Assembly: GCF_900114565.1 (NCBI RefSeq)
Contig: NZ_FOTM01000014.1
Coordinates: forward strand, 1 to 64,000
From: Leifsonia sp. CL147
GTDB taxonomy: Bacteria; Actinomycetota; Actinomycetes; Actinomycetales; Microbacteriaceae
Length of the DNA: 64,000 bases
Direction: 5' to 3'
Translations under genes and position numbers: made by a program
Part shown: one piece after another, positions 1-7,216 of the stretch
Layout: each line of letters starts with the position of its first letter
Numbering within the stretch: position 1 is the first letter of the stretch
The notes under the pieces: generated by a model
What the model saw: the letters and a program-made list of their open reading frames with translations, nothing else
Databases searched by the model: none
What the model was told of the DNA's origin: nothing

Positions 1-276
1 CTTGCCCGCCGCGTCGGCGCGGGCCAGCAACAGTGAATGGACCCGGTCCCAGGTGCCGTCGCCGGCCATCCGCCGGTGCCATTTCCACACCGTCTGCCAG
101 GGTCCGAACACCGTGGGCAGGTCCCGCCACGCGATCCCGGTCCGATAGCGATACGCGATGGCCTCGACCATCGTCCGGGCATCCGAGAACGGGCGCCCCC
201 TCCGGCCGGTCGGCCCGGGAAGCATCGGACCGATCAGATCCCACTGAGCATCCGAGAGCAACTGAAAACGTGACAC
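1..276 (-). CDS. IS5-family transposase, N-terminal part (runs off the left edge)
   Basis: Reading from a GTG at 276 towards the left edge gives 92 codons without a stop. The protein has the DUF4096-type N-terminal domain of IS5-family (IS427-like) transposases: LLSDAQWDLIGPMLP near the start, then GRRGRPFSDART, YRYRTGIAWRDLP and FGPWQTVWKWHRR. These enzymes cut and join the ends of their own element, usually at TA or short targets. The DDE catalytic residues would lie outside the window, so I cannot say whether the copy is intact. In this IS group the transposase is often made from two overlapping frames by -1 frameshifting, and the piece seen here would be the first frame. The start is chosen because it gives the full usual N-terminus just inside the element end. 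Confidence 0.85.
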   Translation of the reverse strand, partial: MSRFQLLSDAQWDLIGPMLPGPTGRRGRPFSDARTMVEAIAYRYRTGIAWRDLPTVFGPWQTVWKWHRRMAGDGTWDRVHSLLLARADAAGK

Positions 277-322
277 CACTCCAGCATCACAGCATCAACC
301 CAAAGATTTAGGAGACACGCCC
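1..322 (-). mobile_element. Right-hand end of an IS5-family (IS427-like) insertion sequence
   Basis: The transposase start at 276 is followed by about 46 bp ending in GGAGACACGCCC (311-322). On the other strand this reads GGGCGTGTCTCC, the terminal inverted repeat form common in IS427-group elements. The next two bases are TA (323-324), which fits the usual target. Only this end is present, so the matching left inverted repeat and the target duplication cannot be checked. Confidence 0.7.
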
Positions 323-325
323 TAG

Positions 326-454
326 GCGGAAGCGATTGCAGGCGTTGCCGCCGGAATCGCTTTCGGTTGGGGCACTCTTCAATACGCTTCGCGCGCGCTT
401 ACGGTCGCGCCACGCCGCGTTCTACAGCCGGGATCTCCTCACCGAATCCACTGA
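326..454 (+). pseudogene. Possible C-terminal gene fragment left beside the IS end
   Basis: Directly after the IS end there is an open frame with no start codon of its own, 42 codons long and ending at TGA 452-454. It begins AEAIAGVAAGIAFGWG, which reads like a small-residue membrane helix, then becomes Arg/Pro-rich. It may be the tail of a gene cut by the insertion, but it is short enough to be chance. The remaining bases up to 510 show no gene. Confidence 0.2.
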
Positions 455-510
455 GCGTTCTTGCGGCGGACATCTGGCCCCGATGCGCTCTCCCTAGCCG
501 AGCGCTATCG

Positions 511-1911
511 CTATTTACCGATCAGTTCGTCAACGTCGGCGTCAGAAAACGGCCGCTTCACAGCGAGCAAGCTCGCGACGCGTACGTGGAAAGAGACCGG
601 CGCCTTGCCTGTAGCGGTCGAAGCTGCGAACTCGACTTTCACCTCGGGCGTTTCGGGCTGATCCTCCTCGCGCACCGTCACTGAAGCAACGTGGAAGTCG
701 TCGTCAATCGTCCGTCGGAAGAGTTCGACATCTTCACGCACCGCCCCGGGCTTCGGGTTAGATACGCCAAGCTGTCGGCTCAGTCCGTGAAGCTCGATTG
801 CCGCCAGGTCGAATGAACGAAGCGGTGACGACAGCTCATCCCAGCGAGCATCAGCACCGTCGTCGCGTCCACGAATTTTCCTGCCATCCGATCCCATCCA
901 GAGCGACCAGCGGTGAACATTCGCCGCTAGCTTGCCGTTCTGTACCTTCCACCGGGGAGTTTCAGCGTCCTTTTGCTCGTCGGATGTCTCGTCGGCGTTG
1001 AAGAACAGCGCCGACCGACCAGCAGTTAGGGCTCCGACAACCGGGCGAATAAGTGGAGTTACGTCCACATCGCTGAGAGCGGGAGCGAGGGATTCGATCC
1101 GCTCTAGAGTCAGCATTCCGCCCAGCGTGGCCCATACGTCGGGTGAACGCACATCGGCGGCCCGATGCAGCACGTACGGCAGCACGACTCGTAGTTCGCC
1201 ATCCGAAAGGGGTTCTTCGCGGAGCGCGCCTAGGACAGCCCCGCTCGGCCGCTCCTCGAAGAAAGTACTCAGAAGCCCTGCAGTACGCGTTAGCCGCTCG
1301 GCCGTTGAGCCGACAAACAACTTCTGCACCGTCTGTTGGAATGCCTTGAGCGCTTCCACCGGCTTCTGATGCTCGACAGCCACGATCCTGTCCGCATCGG
1401 CGTCGGTGAGCACTCCACGGCCCCCTCGCACAATGTTCGCCCGAACGAGCCCCGAAAGCTGCGCCTCGCGGTCCGTACCCCGCTCGCCAGAACTAATTCG
1501 GGCTGTTGCGGAAACCTCCGTCGCGAGAGTTCGCGTGGCCTTTGGCATTTGTGCCCGCAGCTGCTTCACGATACGGCGCGACTCGTCGCCGAGGCTGATT
1601 AGGAGCGGATTCTGGTCCGAGAGTGCCTCGACGTCTTCAGAGGCAACCATTGTGCTCAGAGAACCGCGGATGAAGACGCGACGCTCTTGCGGCTTCCCGC
1701 TCTCACGCCAAGTCGCGACCATGTCAGGGATATAGCTGTGATTGAAGTATTCGGTCTTCTTGATCTTCAGGTTCGGATCAAGTCGAATTAGCTCGTCCGC
1801 CACGGCCTTCTTGACGCCGTCAATGACATCCGCGTCTCGCGTCTGAGCTCGCGCAGCGCGGACAGCCTCCACGACCATGGCCTCGCTCGTCGCACCGTCG
1901 TCGAGAGTCAT
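511..1911 (-). CDS. Uncharacterised 466-aa protein, second gene of a nuclease-like cassette
   Basis: I do not recognise this family. The N-terminal 30-85 residues hold a short segment FNHSYIPDMVATW followed by ERRVFIRGSL. This resembles the PD and following strand of a PD-(D/E)XK fold, but with Arg where the acidic-x-Lys pair would be, so any nuclease activity there is doubtful. The rest is mostly helical and charged, with no signal peptide or membrane segment, and the last 60 residues are beta-rich. Its ATG overlaps the stop of the upstream gene as ATGA, so the two are translationally coupled and probably act together. Base composition is visibly more AT-rich than the chromosomal genes to the right, and the pair lies between an IS and a tRNA remnant, which suggests transfer. 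A defence or anti-plasmid role is an inference only. Confidence 0.75.
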   Translation of the reverse strand: MTLDDGATSEAMVVEAVRAARAQTRDADVIDGVKKAVADELIRLDPNLKIKKTEYFNHSYIPDMVATWRESGKPQERRVFIRGSLSTMVASEDVEALSDQNPLLISLGDESRRIVKQLRAQMPKATRTLATEVSATARISSGERGTDREAQLSGLVRANIVRGGRGVLTDADADRIVAVEHQKPVEALKAFQQTVQKLFVGSTAERLTRTAGLLSTFFEERPSGAVLGALREEPLSDGELRVVLPYVLHRAADVRSPDVWATLGGMLTLERIESLAPALSDVDVTPLIRPVVGALTAGRSALFFNADETSDEQKDAETPRWKVQNGKLAANVHRWSLWMGSDGRKIRGRDDGADARWDELSSPLRSFDLAAIELHGLSRQLGVSNPKPGAVREDVELFRRTIDDDFHVASVTVREEDQPETPEVKVEFAASTATGKAPVSFHVRVASLLAVKRPFSDADVDELIGK

Positions 1912-2525
1912 GCTTTGCCCTTTCGGTTCAGTTTCGATTCGATCATCGAGAGCTCCTTGGGCGTCAACGTCAGATCATGCTGACGCTTACTCAGTACGAG
2001 AAGCCAGATACGGTTAGACACGAGATCAAGGACATCATCGTCGATAGGTTGACCGCCGAGAAGCCCCGTTGTGTCTTCATCCAGCGCCTTCTTGATCTGC
2101 GATCGTTTGGTGAGCTTCGGCCATTGCTTCTGGGCAAACGGAAAAGTCGTCACCCACATGAACTCCCAACGCGGGTCTTGGGTTCGGGCGATTTCGGCCG
2201 CCGTCGCGCTATACGCAATCGCCAGAAAGTCCAAGTAGTCCTTCGCCTGAGTTCCGACCGAGGTGTATGCCTTGTTTTCAACGAAGAGCACCGACTTCGT
2301 ACTGTAAATCTGACCCTTCAGGTCAAAAGTCTGCTTGTTGTCCTTGCCATTCTTGTCTGTCCCAAGACAGTTGACAGTGCACTCTGAAGCCCACTCGTAC
2401 GCGTCGAAATTCAGCTCAATGTGGGTCGTGCTTTCCAACCATCGTTTGGTGCGGAACACGCCCTTGCGGCCTTCTTCGTGCGCAGATTCAGCTCTTAACG
2501 CCACCCCAGATCTCCCCTTCGACAC
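1908..2525 (-). CDS. Putative PD-(D/E)XK-fold nuclease, first gene of the cassette
   Basis: This 205-aa protein shows the order of elements expected of a restriction-endonuclease-like fold. An N-terminal helix carries GRKGVFRTKRWLEST (about 19-33). A strand carries an Asp in TFDLKGQIY (Asp68). The next strand, SVLFVENKAY, gives Glu83-x-Lys85, and a helix follows. The spacing Asp68-x14-Glu83-x-Lys85 fits the catalytic core. No DNA-binding or methylase domain is visible, and no methyltransferase gene lies nearby, so it is not an ordinary restriction-modification pair. It is coupled by ATGA to the 466-aa gene. Its codon use is more AT-rich than the backbone. Function inferred from motif shape only; a structure prediction would decide it. 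Confidence 0.7.
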   Translation of the reverse strand: MSKGRSGVALRAESAHEEGRKGVFRTKRWLESTTHIELNFDAYEWASECTVNCLGTDKNGKDNKQTFDLKGQIYSTKSVLFVENKAYTSVGTQAKDYLDFLAIAYSATAAEIARTQDPRWEFMWVTTFPFAQKQWPKLTKRSQIKKALDEDTTGLLGGQPIDDDVLDLVSNRIWLLVLSKRQHDLTLTPKELSMIESKLNRKGKA

Positions 2526-2848
2526 CTACGGCATTAGCCGACTGTTCCATCACTATATGGCGTTGGTACCTCAGGCTTGGTCAAGTTAATGTCCCCCATT
2601 CGCGACTGCATATTGACACCTCCGGGTTCTCAGCCCCCGGCATCAATGACCCGCCAACTGCCCGACGGCCGCACGCGACCGCTGACCGCCCAGGAGCAGC
2701 TAATGCTGCTGCGGAGAGCTCACCCGCGTAACGAGGCACCGCCGGAGGGCGTCGCTACAGGAACCCATATCCGGGGTATATGGCAACCGCGCTGCGACGC
2801 ACCCCGCGTCAGCGGAACCGCTCCTCGTTTGGTTCCTATCGTTATGGC
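2526..2848. other. Divergent intergenic region in the island
   Basis: This gap separates the minus-strand nuclease cassette from the plus-strand orphan gene and should contain both promoters. An AT-richer stretch near 2550-2625 includes ATATGG and TATTGAC-like runs, but I cannot assign -35 and -10 boxes with confidence. A short open frame across 2577-2945 overlaps the next gene and shows no recognisable protein. Confidence 0.4.
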
Positions 2849-3571
2849 ATGGCACAAATCGAGGACGGGCTTAGTCGCGGACAGGCCATTGCGCTCATTC
2901 GCGAGACCACTGCGGCGCGGAACCTCCTTGGATATGGACTCTTAGCCCTCCGACGAACTCGTTTCGTGGACACAACCCGTGACCCGATACTGACAATGCT
3001 CTCTATCGGAGCCGAAAAGACATTCAAGATGGCCCTTGGCCTCGTTAACGTAGCCGCCGAACAACGCTGGCTGGGCAAGAACGTCCTCAAGAACCATTAC
3101 CGGCACGATTTGGTCTTGATGGACCGAACGCTGCGAGAGCAGCTCCGCCAGCGCCTCGACAACGCGACCTACCCAGCAATCGTTGGCCCACTTCTGGACG
3201 CCGTCGACTCCAATCCCCTTTGGGAGCCGATGATCTCTATGCTCGATCGGTACGGTCGCGAGGGACGCTTCTACAACCTGGACGCGCTGGCCGAGTATGA
3301 CCAACCCGACGACGATCCGGAGGAGTACTGGAACCGGGTTGAGCAGATCGCCATTGAGGAGGTACCCGCCGTCGCCCGAGAGTGGAATGCGGTGACTGGG
3401 GACTATTCGAAGATGGACCGGTTCACTGCGACGCTCAACGAAGCGATGGCAGAGACCATTGAGGCCGGGTGGCGAATGATCTGCATGGCAGGGGTGCAGG
3501 GCGTGATGGGCGACCGCGGCAAGGGATGGGGATTCGACCTGGACCCCAGCATGGTCGGCCGCCAAGAATGA
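2849..3571 (+). CDS. Uncharacterised island protein, 240 aa
   Basis: No family recognised. The protein is soluble and mostly helical, beginning MAQIEDGLSRGQAIALIRE. It has an acidic middle stretch (about 170-185, rich in Asp/Glu) and ends GWGFDLDPSMVGRQE. The pattern GAEKTFKMALGLVNVAAEQRW and later helices suggest an alpha-helical bundle. No membrane segments, metal motifs or P-loop are visible. An in-frame ATG at 2780 would add 23 Arg/Ser-rich residues; I prefer 2849 because that extension looks non-coding. It lies divergent from the nuclease cassette and inside the segment ended by the tRNA-Gly remnant, so it is probably cargo of the same element. Whether it works with the cassette is unknown. 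Confidence 0.6.
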   Translation: MAQIEDGLSRGQAIALIRETTAARNLLGYGLLALRRTRFVDTTRDPILTMLSIGAEKTFKMALGLVNVAAEQRWLGKNVLKNHYRHDLVLMDRTLREQLRQRLDNATYPAIVGPLLDAVDSNPLWEPMISMLDRYGREGRFYNLDALAEYDQPDDDPEEYWNRVEQIAIEEVPAVAREWNAVTGDYSKMDRFTATLNEAMAETIEAGWRMICMAGVQGVMGDRGKGWGFDLDPSMVGRQE

Positions 3572-3674
3572 GAAAGCCCCGGCCTGGAAACCGATCGGGC
3601 GATCCCCGTCAGATAGACAAAAAACCCCGTCACCGCGCCCCGCCGACACGAACCGAGCCGCACCGCGGTGCCGC

Positions 3675-3696
3675 GAGTAACGGGGCTTGAACCCGC
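3675..3696 (-). other. 22-nt tRNA-like fragment, identical to part of tRNA-His
   Basis: These 22 bases are identical to 33770-33791, the T-arm and adjoining acceptor strand of the tRNA-His gene on the minus strand. The flanking sequence does not fold into a tRNA. It looks like a leftover of recombination at a tRNA 3' end, perhaps an older attachment site, in the opposite orientation to the tRNA-Gly piece 90 bp away. Confidence 0.45.
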
Positions 3697-3783
3697 TCCT
3701 CCCCCAGGAAATCACTGGTGAGAACGGGGTGCGACGGCTCAGCGGGGCCCACGCCGGTTCACCCCGGATCAAGCCTCACGCAC

Positions 3784-3829
3784 GTCTTCCAAACTGATTA
3801 CGCGGGTTCGATTCCCGTCATCCCCTCCA
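3784..3829 (+). other. 3' fragment of tRNA-Gly(TCC): probable attachment site (attR)
   Basis: The 46 bp from GTCTTCCAA to CCCCTCCA form the anticodon loop (CTTCCAA), the 3' half of the anticodon stem, a complete T arm (CGGG, TTCGATT, CCCG), the acceptor 3' strand and CCA-like end of a tRNA-Gly with anticodon TCC. The 5' half is absent: bases before 3784 no longer pair with the anticodon stem. Site-specific integrases use tRNA 3' ends and leave such a fragment at the far end of the element. With the tRNA on the plus strand, the element should lie to the left, matching the odd genes at 511-3571. The intact tRNA and integrase would be left of the window. The flanks 3572-3783 and 3830-4087 show no gene. 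Confidence 0.7.
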
Positions 3830-4087
3830 TATGATCCGCGGAATCTCGCGGAAATCTTGATCCCTCTGGGCCTCCTGGTCGATTGTGGGTGGTCTTCGCC
3901 GGAGTTGCCTCGGAAATACGCGCTCTGTATGTACAGCCCGCGCTTCGGGTGATATCGCCACACGACTGTGTTGGTGAGCCCCAGATTGGTCAGCGCCGAG
4001 GTACACAAACGGCTTCAGAAGCGCAGACTCATCAGCCGACGACTACGCCAGACTGTGACCAGCAAGACGAGGCGAAGGGGGACGTGG

Positions 4088-4294
4088 ATGTCCGCACCGA
4101 TGAGCGACGAGGACCGACAGTACATGCAGAAGATGACGGGCGCGGCCCCCGCTCGTCCGACGCCGACGCACGAGGCACAAGTGCGGAGGTTGTTGGGATG
4201 GATCACTCTGTTCACGGGGATCGTGGCAGCAGCGACGGTGGCGAACTTCATCGCGTCGGTGGTGATCGGCCTCCAGGCGGCTCGTCCGTTCTAA
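4088..4294 (+). CDS. Small single-span membrane protein, 68 aa
   Basis: The start at 4088 is preceded by an AAGGGGG ribosome-binding stretch. The protein has a polar N-terminal half (MSAPMSDEDRQYMQKMTG, then a Pro/Thr-rich linker) and one clear membrane helix near the C-terminus (about 40-62: GWITLFTGIVAAATVANF and onwards), ending ARPF. Small proteins of this form are common in Actinobacteria and have no known role. It converges on the response regulator gene. It is the first plausible backbone gene right of the attachment site. An in-frame start at 3968 would add a basic extension that does not look coding. Confidence 0.55.
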   Translation: MSAPMSDEDRQYMQKMTGAAPARPTPTHEAQVRRLLGWITLFTGIVAAATVANFIASVVIGLQAARPF

Positions 4295-4369
4295 ACGACG
4301 ACCAGACTCCAGACAGTGGGGAGCGGCCTCCGATCGGTCGATCGTCACGGCCTGTCGGGACGCGGGCGG

Positions 4370-5029
4370 TCAGCGCTGCAGGAAGGCCAAGACGGCGAGG
4401 ACGCGGCGGTGATCGTCGCCGGAGTCCTCGAGGCCGAGCTTCTGGAAGATCGCGGTGACGTTCTTCTCGACGGCTCCGACTCCGATGACCAGACGGCCGG
4501 CGATGGCGGCGTTCGTGCGGCCCTCGGCCATCAGCTCCAGGACCTCGCGCTCGCGCGGGGTGAGCCTGGCCAGCGGGTCTGTCCGCCGGGTCAGCAGTTC
4601 ACGGACGACCTGCGGGTCGAGCACGGTACCGCCCGCGGCGACGCGCGTGATGGCGTCGCGGAGTTCCTCCAGGGAGGCGATGCGGTCCTTCAGCAGGTAG
4701 CCGGTGCCGCCCTCGCCGCCGGCCAGAAGCTCCTGGGCGTACGTGCCCTCGACGTACTGCGAGAGCAGCAATACGGACACATCGGGGTGCTCTCGGCGGA
4801 TGCGCAGCGCCGCCCGGACGCCCTCGTCGCGGAAGGTGGGCGGCATGCGGACGTCGAGGACGACGACGTCGGGCATGAGGTCCGGGAGCGACTCCATGAG
4901 GCTGTCGGCGTCGCCGAACGCGCCGACGGTGTCGAAGCCGGCCTCGTCGAAGAGGCGGATGAGACCCTCGCGGAGAAGGACGGAGTCGTCCGCGACGACG
5001 ACACGCAAGGGTCGGGAATCGCTCGGCAC
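4370..5029 (-). CDS. LuxR/NarL-family response regulator
   Basis: Cytoplasmic DNA-binding regulator of a two-component system. The N-terminal receiver domain (about 8-125) has the acidic pair Asp14-Asp15 and the phospho-acceptor Asp59 in VVVLDVRMPP, with the conserved Lys in LLKDRI. The C-terminal LuxR-type helix-turn-helix starts at LTPREREVLELMAEG and continues TNAAIAGRL. It follows the sensor kinase at 5060-6499 by about 30 bp on the same strand, so the two form an operon and a cognate pair. Targets cannot be read from the sequence. Length (219 aa) is normal for the family. Confidence 0.93.
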   Translation of the reverse strand: MPSDSRPLRVVVADDSVLLREGLIRLFDEAGFDTVGAFGDADSLMESLPDLMPDVVVLDVRMPPTFRDEGVRAALRIRREHPDVSVLLLSQYVEGTYAQELLAGGEGGTGYLLKDRIASLEELRDAITRVAAGGTVLDPQVVRELLTRRTDPLARLTPREREVLELMAEGRTNAAIAGRLVIGVGAVEKNVTAIFQKLGLEDSGDDHRRVLAVLAFLQR

Positions 5030-5059
5030 ACGTCCAGCCTAGGGCCGCATCCACTGGCG

Positions 5060-6499
5060 TCAGGCGAGCGGGATGCGCGCCCCGATCCGCGTGGGACCGC
5101 CGGTGGGGCTGTCGACCACCAGTTCGCCGCGCAGACCATGCACCCGCTCCTCCAGTCCGCGCAGGCCGTGGCCCTCCACCAGGGTGGCGCCGCCGTGGCC
5201 GTTGTCGGTGAGCCAGACGTTCAGCCAGTGGCCGCCGGCCGCATCCACGGTCCGTTCGAGGAACAGGCGGGCGGAGTGAGCACCCGAGTGCTTGGCGAGG
5301 TTCGTGGAGAGTTCGGCGAGGACGTAGTAAGCGTTGCGCTCGATCTCGGGGCTGAACCGCTCCCCCGGCTGCAAGGACGACTCCACCGCGAGCGGGATGG
5401 GACTGCGCGCGGCGAGCGAATCGGCCGCGGCGACGAGGCCCCGGTCTTGCAGCAGCGGCGGAGCGAACCCGCGGGACAGCGCGCGCAGCTCCTCCAGAGT
5501 GTCGCCTGCCTGCTGCCGGGCCTCGGCGAGCAGGGTGGCAGCCGCCGCAGGGTCGTCGGTGAGCTTGCGCTCGGCTGCGGCGATATCCATCTGCAGGCGG
5601 ATGAGGCGCTGCTGCGGGCCGTCGTGCAGGTCGCGCTCGAGGCGGCGCAGCGCCTGGTCCTCCGCAGCGACGGCGGCGCCGCGGGACGACGACAGGTCCG
5701 CGACCTCACGCTGCAGGGCCTCCGACGGCCAGGCTCCGAGCATCCCGCGAGCCACCGCTTCGTGCAGCAGGGTGAGACCGTGCGTGACGAAGGGCAGCGT
5801 GGCGGCGAACAGGACACCTGCGATGAGGTACAGGATGCGGTCGCCGGCGGTCGGATCGAACGTGGAGTGCGTGCGGAAAACGGCATCGACGACGGTGTGG
5901 GACAGGACGAATCCGCGGTCGCCCTGCGGGATGAACGGCGCCCAGATCCAGGCGGTCAGACCGCCCAGCGAGACGGACAGCCAGACGACGGTCACCGTCC
6001 ACGACACGATGCTGAGGATCGGGTTGATCAGCATCCCGTGCAGCAGATACAGCCAATAGTGCCCGTTCGCGAAAGGCCCGAAGACAGCGCGCCAGAAGGT
6101 GCGCGGGGTGCCCGGGCGCTCCCAGACCGGACGCGGGATCGCCGGCCTCCGCGCCCACTCCAGGCGGGTGAGCTCGAGGACGCCCAATCCGCGGGCCGTA
6201 TAGAAGGCGGCGACGACGATGAAGAAGCCGACGAAGATGACGATCGTGCCGACGCCCGTCCAGAACAGCGACATCAGCACCGACAAGCCGATGATCGCGA
6301 TCGGCATGGTCAGGAGGAGGAAGCCGAGCTCCCAGTCAACCCCGCGCCAGAGCGCGCCATAGCCCGCGCGGCGGGCGGAGGGTGCGGGAGGCGTCACAGC
6401 ATCCAGCGTGGCAGAGAGCGGGCCGCCGGAAGGCTGCGACGCTGAAGACTGGGGAGAATCCGACGGTTGTGGAGAAGCGGGCATGGTCTCGGAGGGCAT
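5060..6499 (-). CDS. Membrane sensor histidine kinase (HisKA_3 type)
   Basis: A Pro/Ser-rich N-terminus is followed by a sensor domain with about four to six hydrophobic spans (DWELGFLLLTMPIAIIGL and later WLYLLHGMLINPIL). Then comes a HisKA_3 dimerisation helix with the phospho-accepting His in LERDLHDGPQQRL, and a HATPase domain with NLAKHSGAHSARL and TDNGHGG. It should autophosphorylate and pass phosphate to the NarL-type regulator just downstream. The start at 6499 is chosen because GGAGAC lies just upstream. The open frame extends to 6652, but that extension runs into the promoter and ribosome-binding site of dps. The domain layout suggests cell-envelope sensing; the signal is unknown. 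Confidence 0.9.
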   Translation of the reverse strand: MPSETMPASPQPSDSPQSSASQPSGGPLSATLDAVTPPAPSARRAGYGALWRGVDWELGFLLLTMPIAIIGLSVLMSLFWTGVGTIVIFVGFFIVVAAFYTARGLGVLELTRLEWARRPAIPRPVWERPGTPRTFWRAVFGPFANGHYWLYLLHGMLINPILSIVSWTVTVVWLSVSLGGLTAWIWAPFIPQGDRGFVLSHTVVDAVFRTHSTFDPTAGDRILYLIAGVLFAATLPFVTHGLTLLHEAVARGMLGAWPSEALQREVADLSSSRGAAVAAEDQALRRLERDLHDGPQQRLIRLQMDIAAAERKLTDDPAAAATLLAEARQQAGDTLEELRALSRGFAPPLLQDRGLVAAADSLAARSPIPLAVESSLQPGERFSPEIERNAYYVLAELSTNLAKHSGAHSARLFLERTVDAAGGHWLNVWLTDNGHGGATLVEGHGLRGLEERVHGLRGELVVDSPTGGPTRIGARIPLA

Positions 6500-6654
6500 G
6501 TCTCCAGCCTCGCGGGATGCGGTCGGCCCGCCCATCCCGCGTCCCTCCCGAACCTCCCGGGGGAAAACCCGACCGCAGTTAGCGCAGCCTTGGCTTCGTT
6601 GCGGAATTCCGGGGGCTGAGTAGCGTTGAGCCAGGCAGAAGAAAGGACGCATCT

Positions 6655-7137
6655 ATGACGGACATCGCTGCAACCCAGAGTGTTTCCAACCCGGACGTCG
6701 CGGCCGGGGTCGCGCAGTTCCTGAGCCCGGTGGTCATCGACCTGACCGCGATCGTGGTCAACGGCAAGCAGGCGCACTGGCACGTGCGCGGCGCGAACTT
6801 CATCGGCGTCCACGAGTTGCTCGACACGATCGTGGCCCACGCGCAGGAGTGGGCCGACCTGGCCGCCGAGCGGATCGCCGCCCTCGGCCTCCCGGTGGAT
6901 GCGCGGCTCGGCACGGTCGCCGCGAAGACCACGACCGCGGAGCTCACCGCCGGCTTCCGCCCGTCGGACGAGACGATCGCCGAGGTCATCGCGCAACTGG
7001 ACGCGGCCCTCGCAGGCGTGAACACGGCCGTGCGGGAGCTCGCCGAGCTCGACCAGACCAGCCAGGACATCGCCATCGAGATCGCCCGCGGGCTCGACAA
7101 GGACCGCTGGTTCCTGTTCGCGCACATCAGCGAGTAG
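6655..7137 (+). CDS. dps: Dps-type DNA-protecting ferritin
   Basis: Dps forms a dodecamer that oxidises and stores iron using hydrogen peroxide and shields DNA in stress. The 160-aa protein has the family's ferroxidase-site pattern: His in KQAHWHVRG, then His/Asp in GVHELLDTIV, and acidic residues in AHAQEWADLAAERI. The four-helix bundle length is normal. The ATG is preceded by GAAAGGA. It is divergent from the sensor kinase operon and followed by a strong hairpin at 7154-7196, so it is monocistronic. The C-terminus has no long Lys tail. Confidence 0.95.
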   Translation: MTDIAATQSVSNPDVAAGVAQFLSPVVIDLTAIVVNGKQAHWHVRGANFIGVHELLDTIVAHAQEWADLAAERIAALGLPVDARLGTVAAKTTTAELTAGFRPSDETIAEVIAQLDAALAGVNTAVRELAELDQTSQDIAIEIARGLDKDRWFLFAHISE

Positions 7138-7153
7138 GCGCGCGCGGGAGCTC

Positions 7154-7196
7154 ACGGTGGCCGCAACCCCTGGAGAGAGGAGGTCGCGGCCACCGT
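7154..7196 (+). terminator. Hairpin terminator after dps
   Basis: Perfect 11-bp arms ACGGTGGCCGC (7154-7164) and GCGGCCACCGT (7186-7196) enclose a 21-nt loop, 17 bp after the dps stop. There is no long T run, as is usual in high-GC Actinobacteria. Confidence 0.7.
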
Positions 7197-7216
7197 TTGC
7201 GTTTCGGAGCAGCCGC

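Noticed and set aside
2577-2945. 122-codon plus-strand frame starting before the island orphan gene
   Set aside because: Overlaps the better frame from 2849, shows no protein-like pattern and has no clear ribosome-binding site.
3769-4008. 79-codon minus-strand frame containing GDDGNRTR
   Set aside because: This peptide is the familiar artefact of translating the antisense of a tRNA 3' end.
6500-6652. N-terminal extension of the sensor kinase to 6652
   Set aside because: The extra residues are Cys/Arg-rich, overlap the dps promoter and lack a ribosome-binding site, while ATG 6499 has GGAGAC just upstream.
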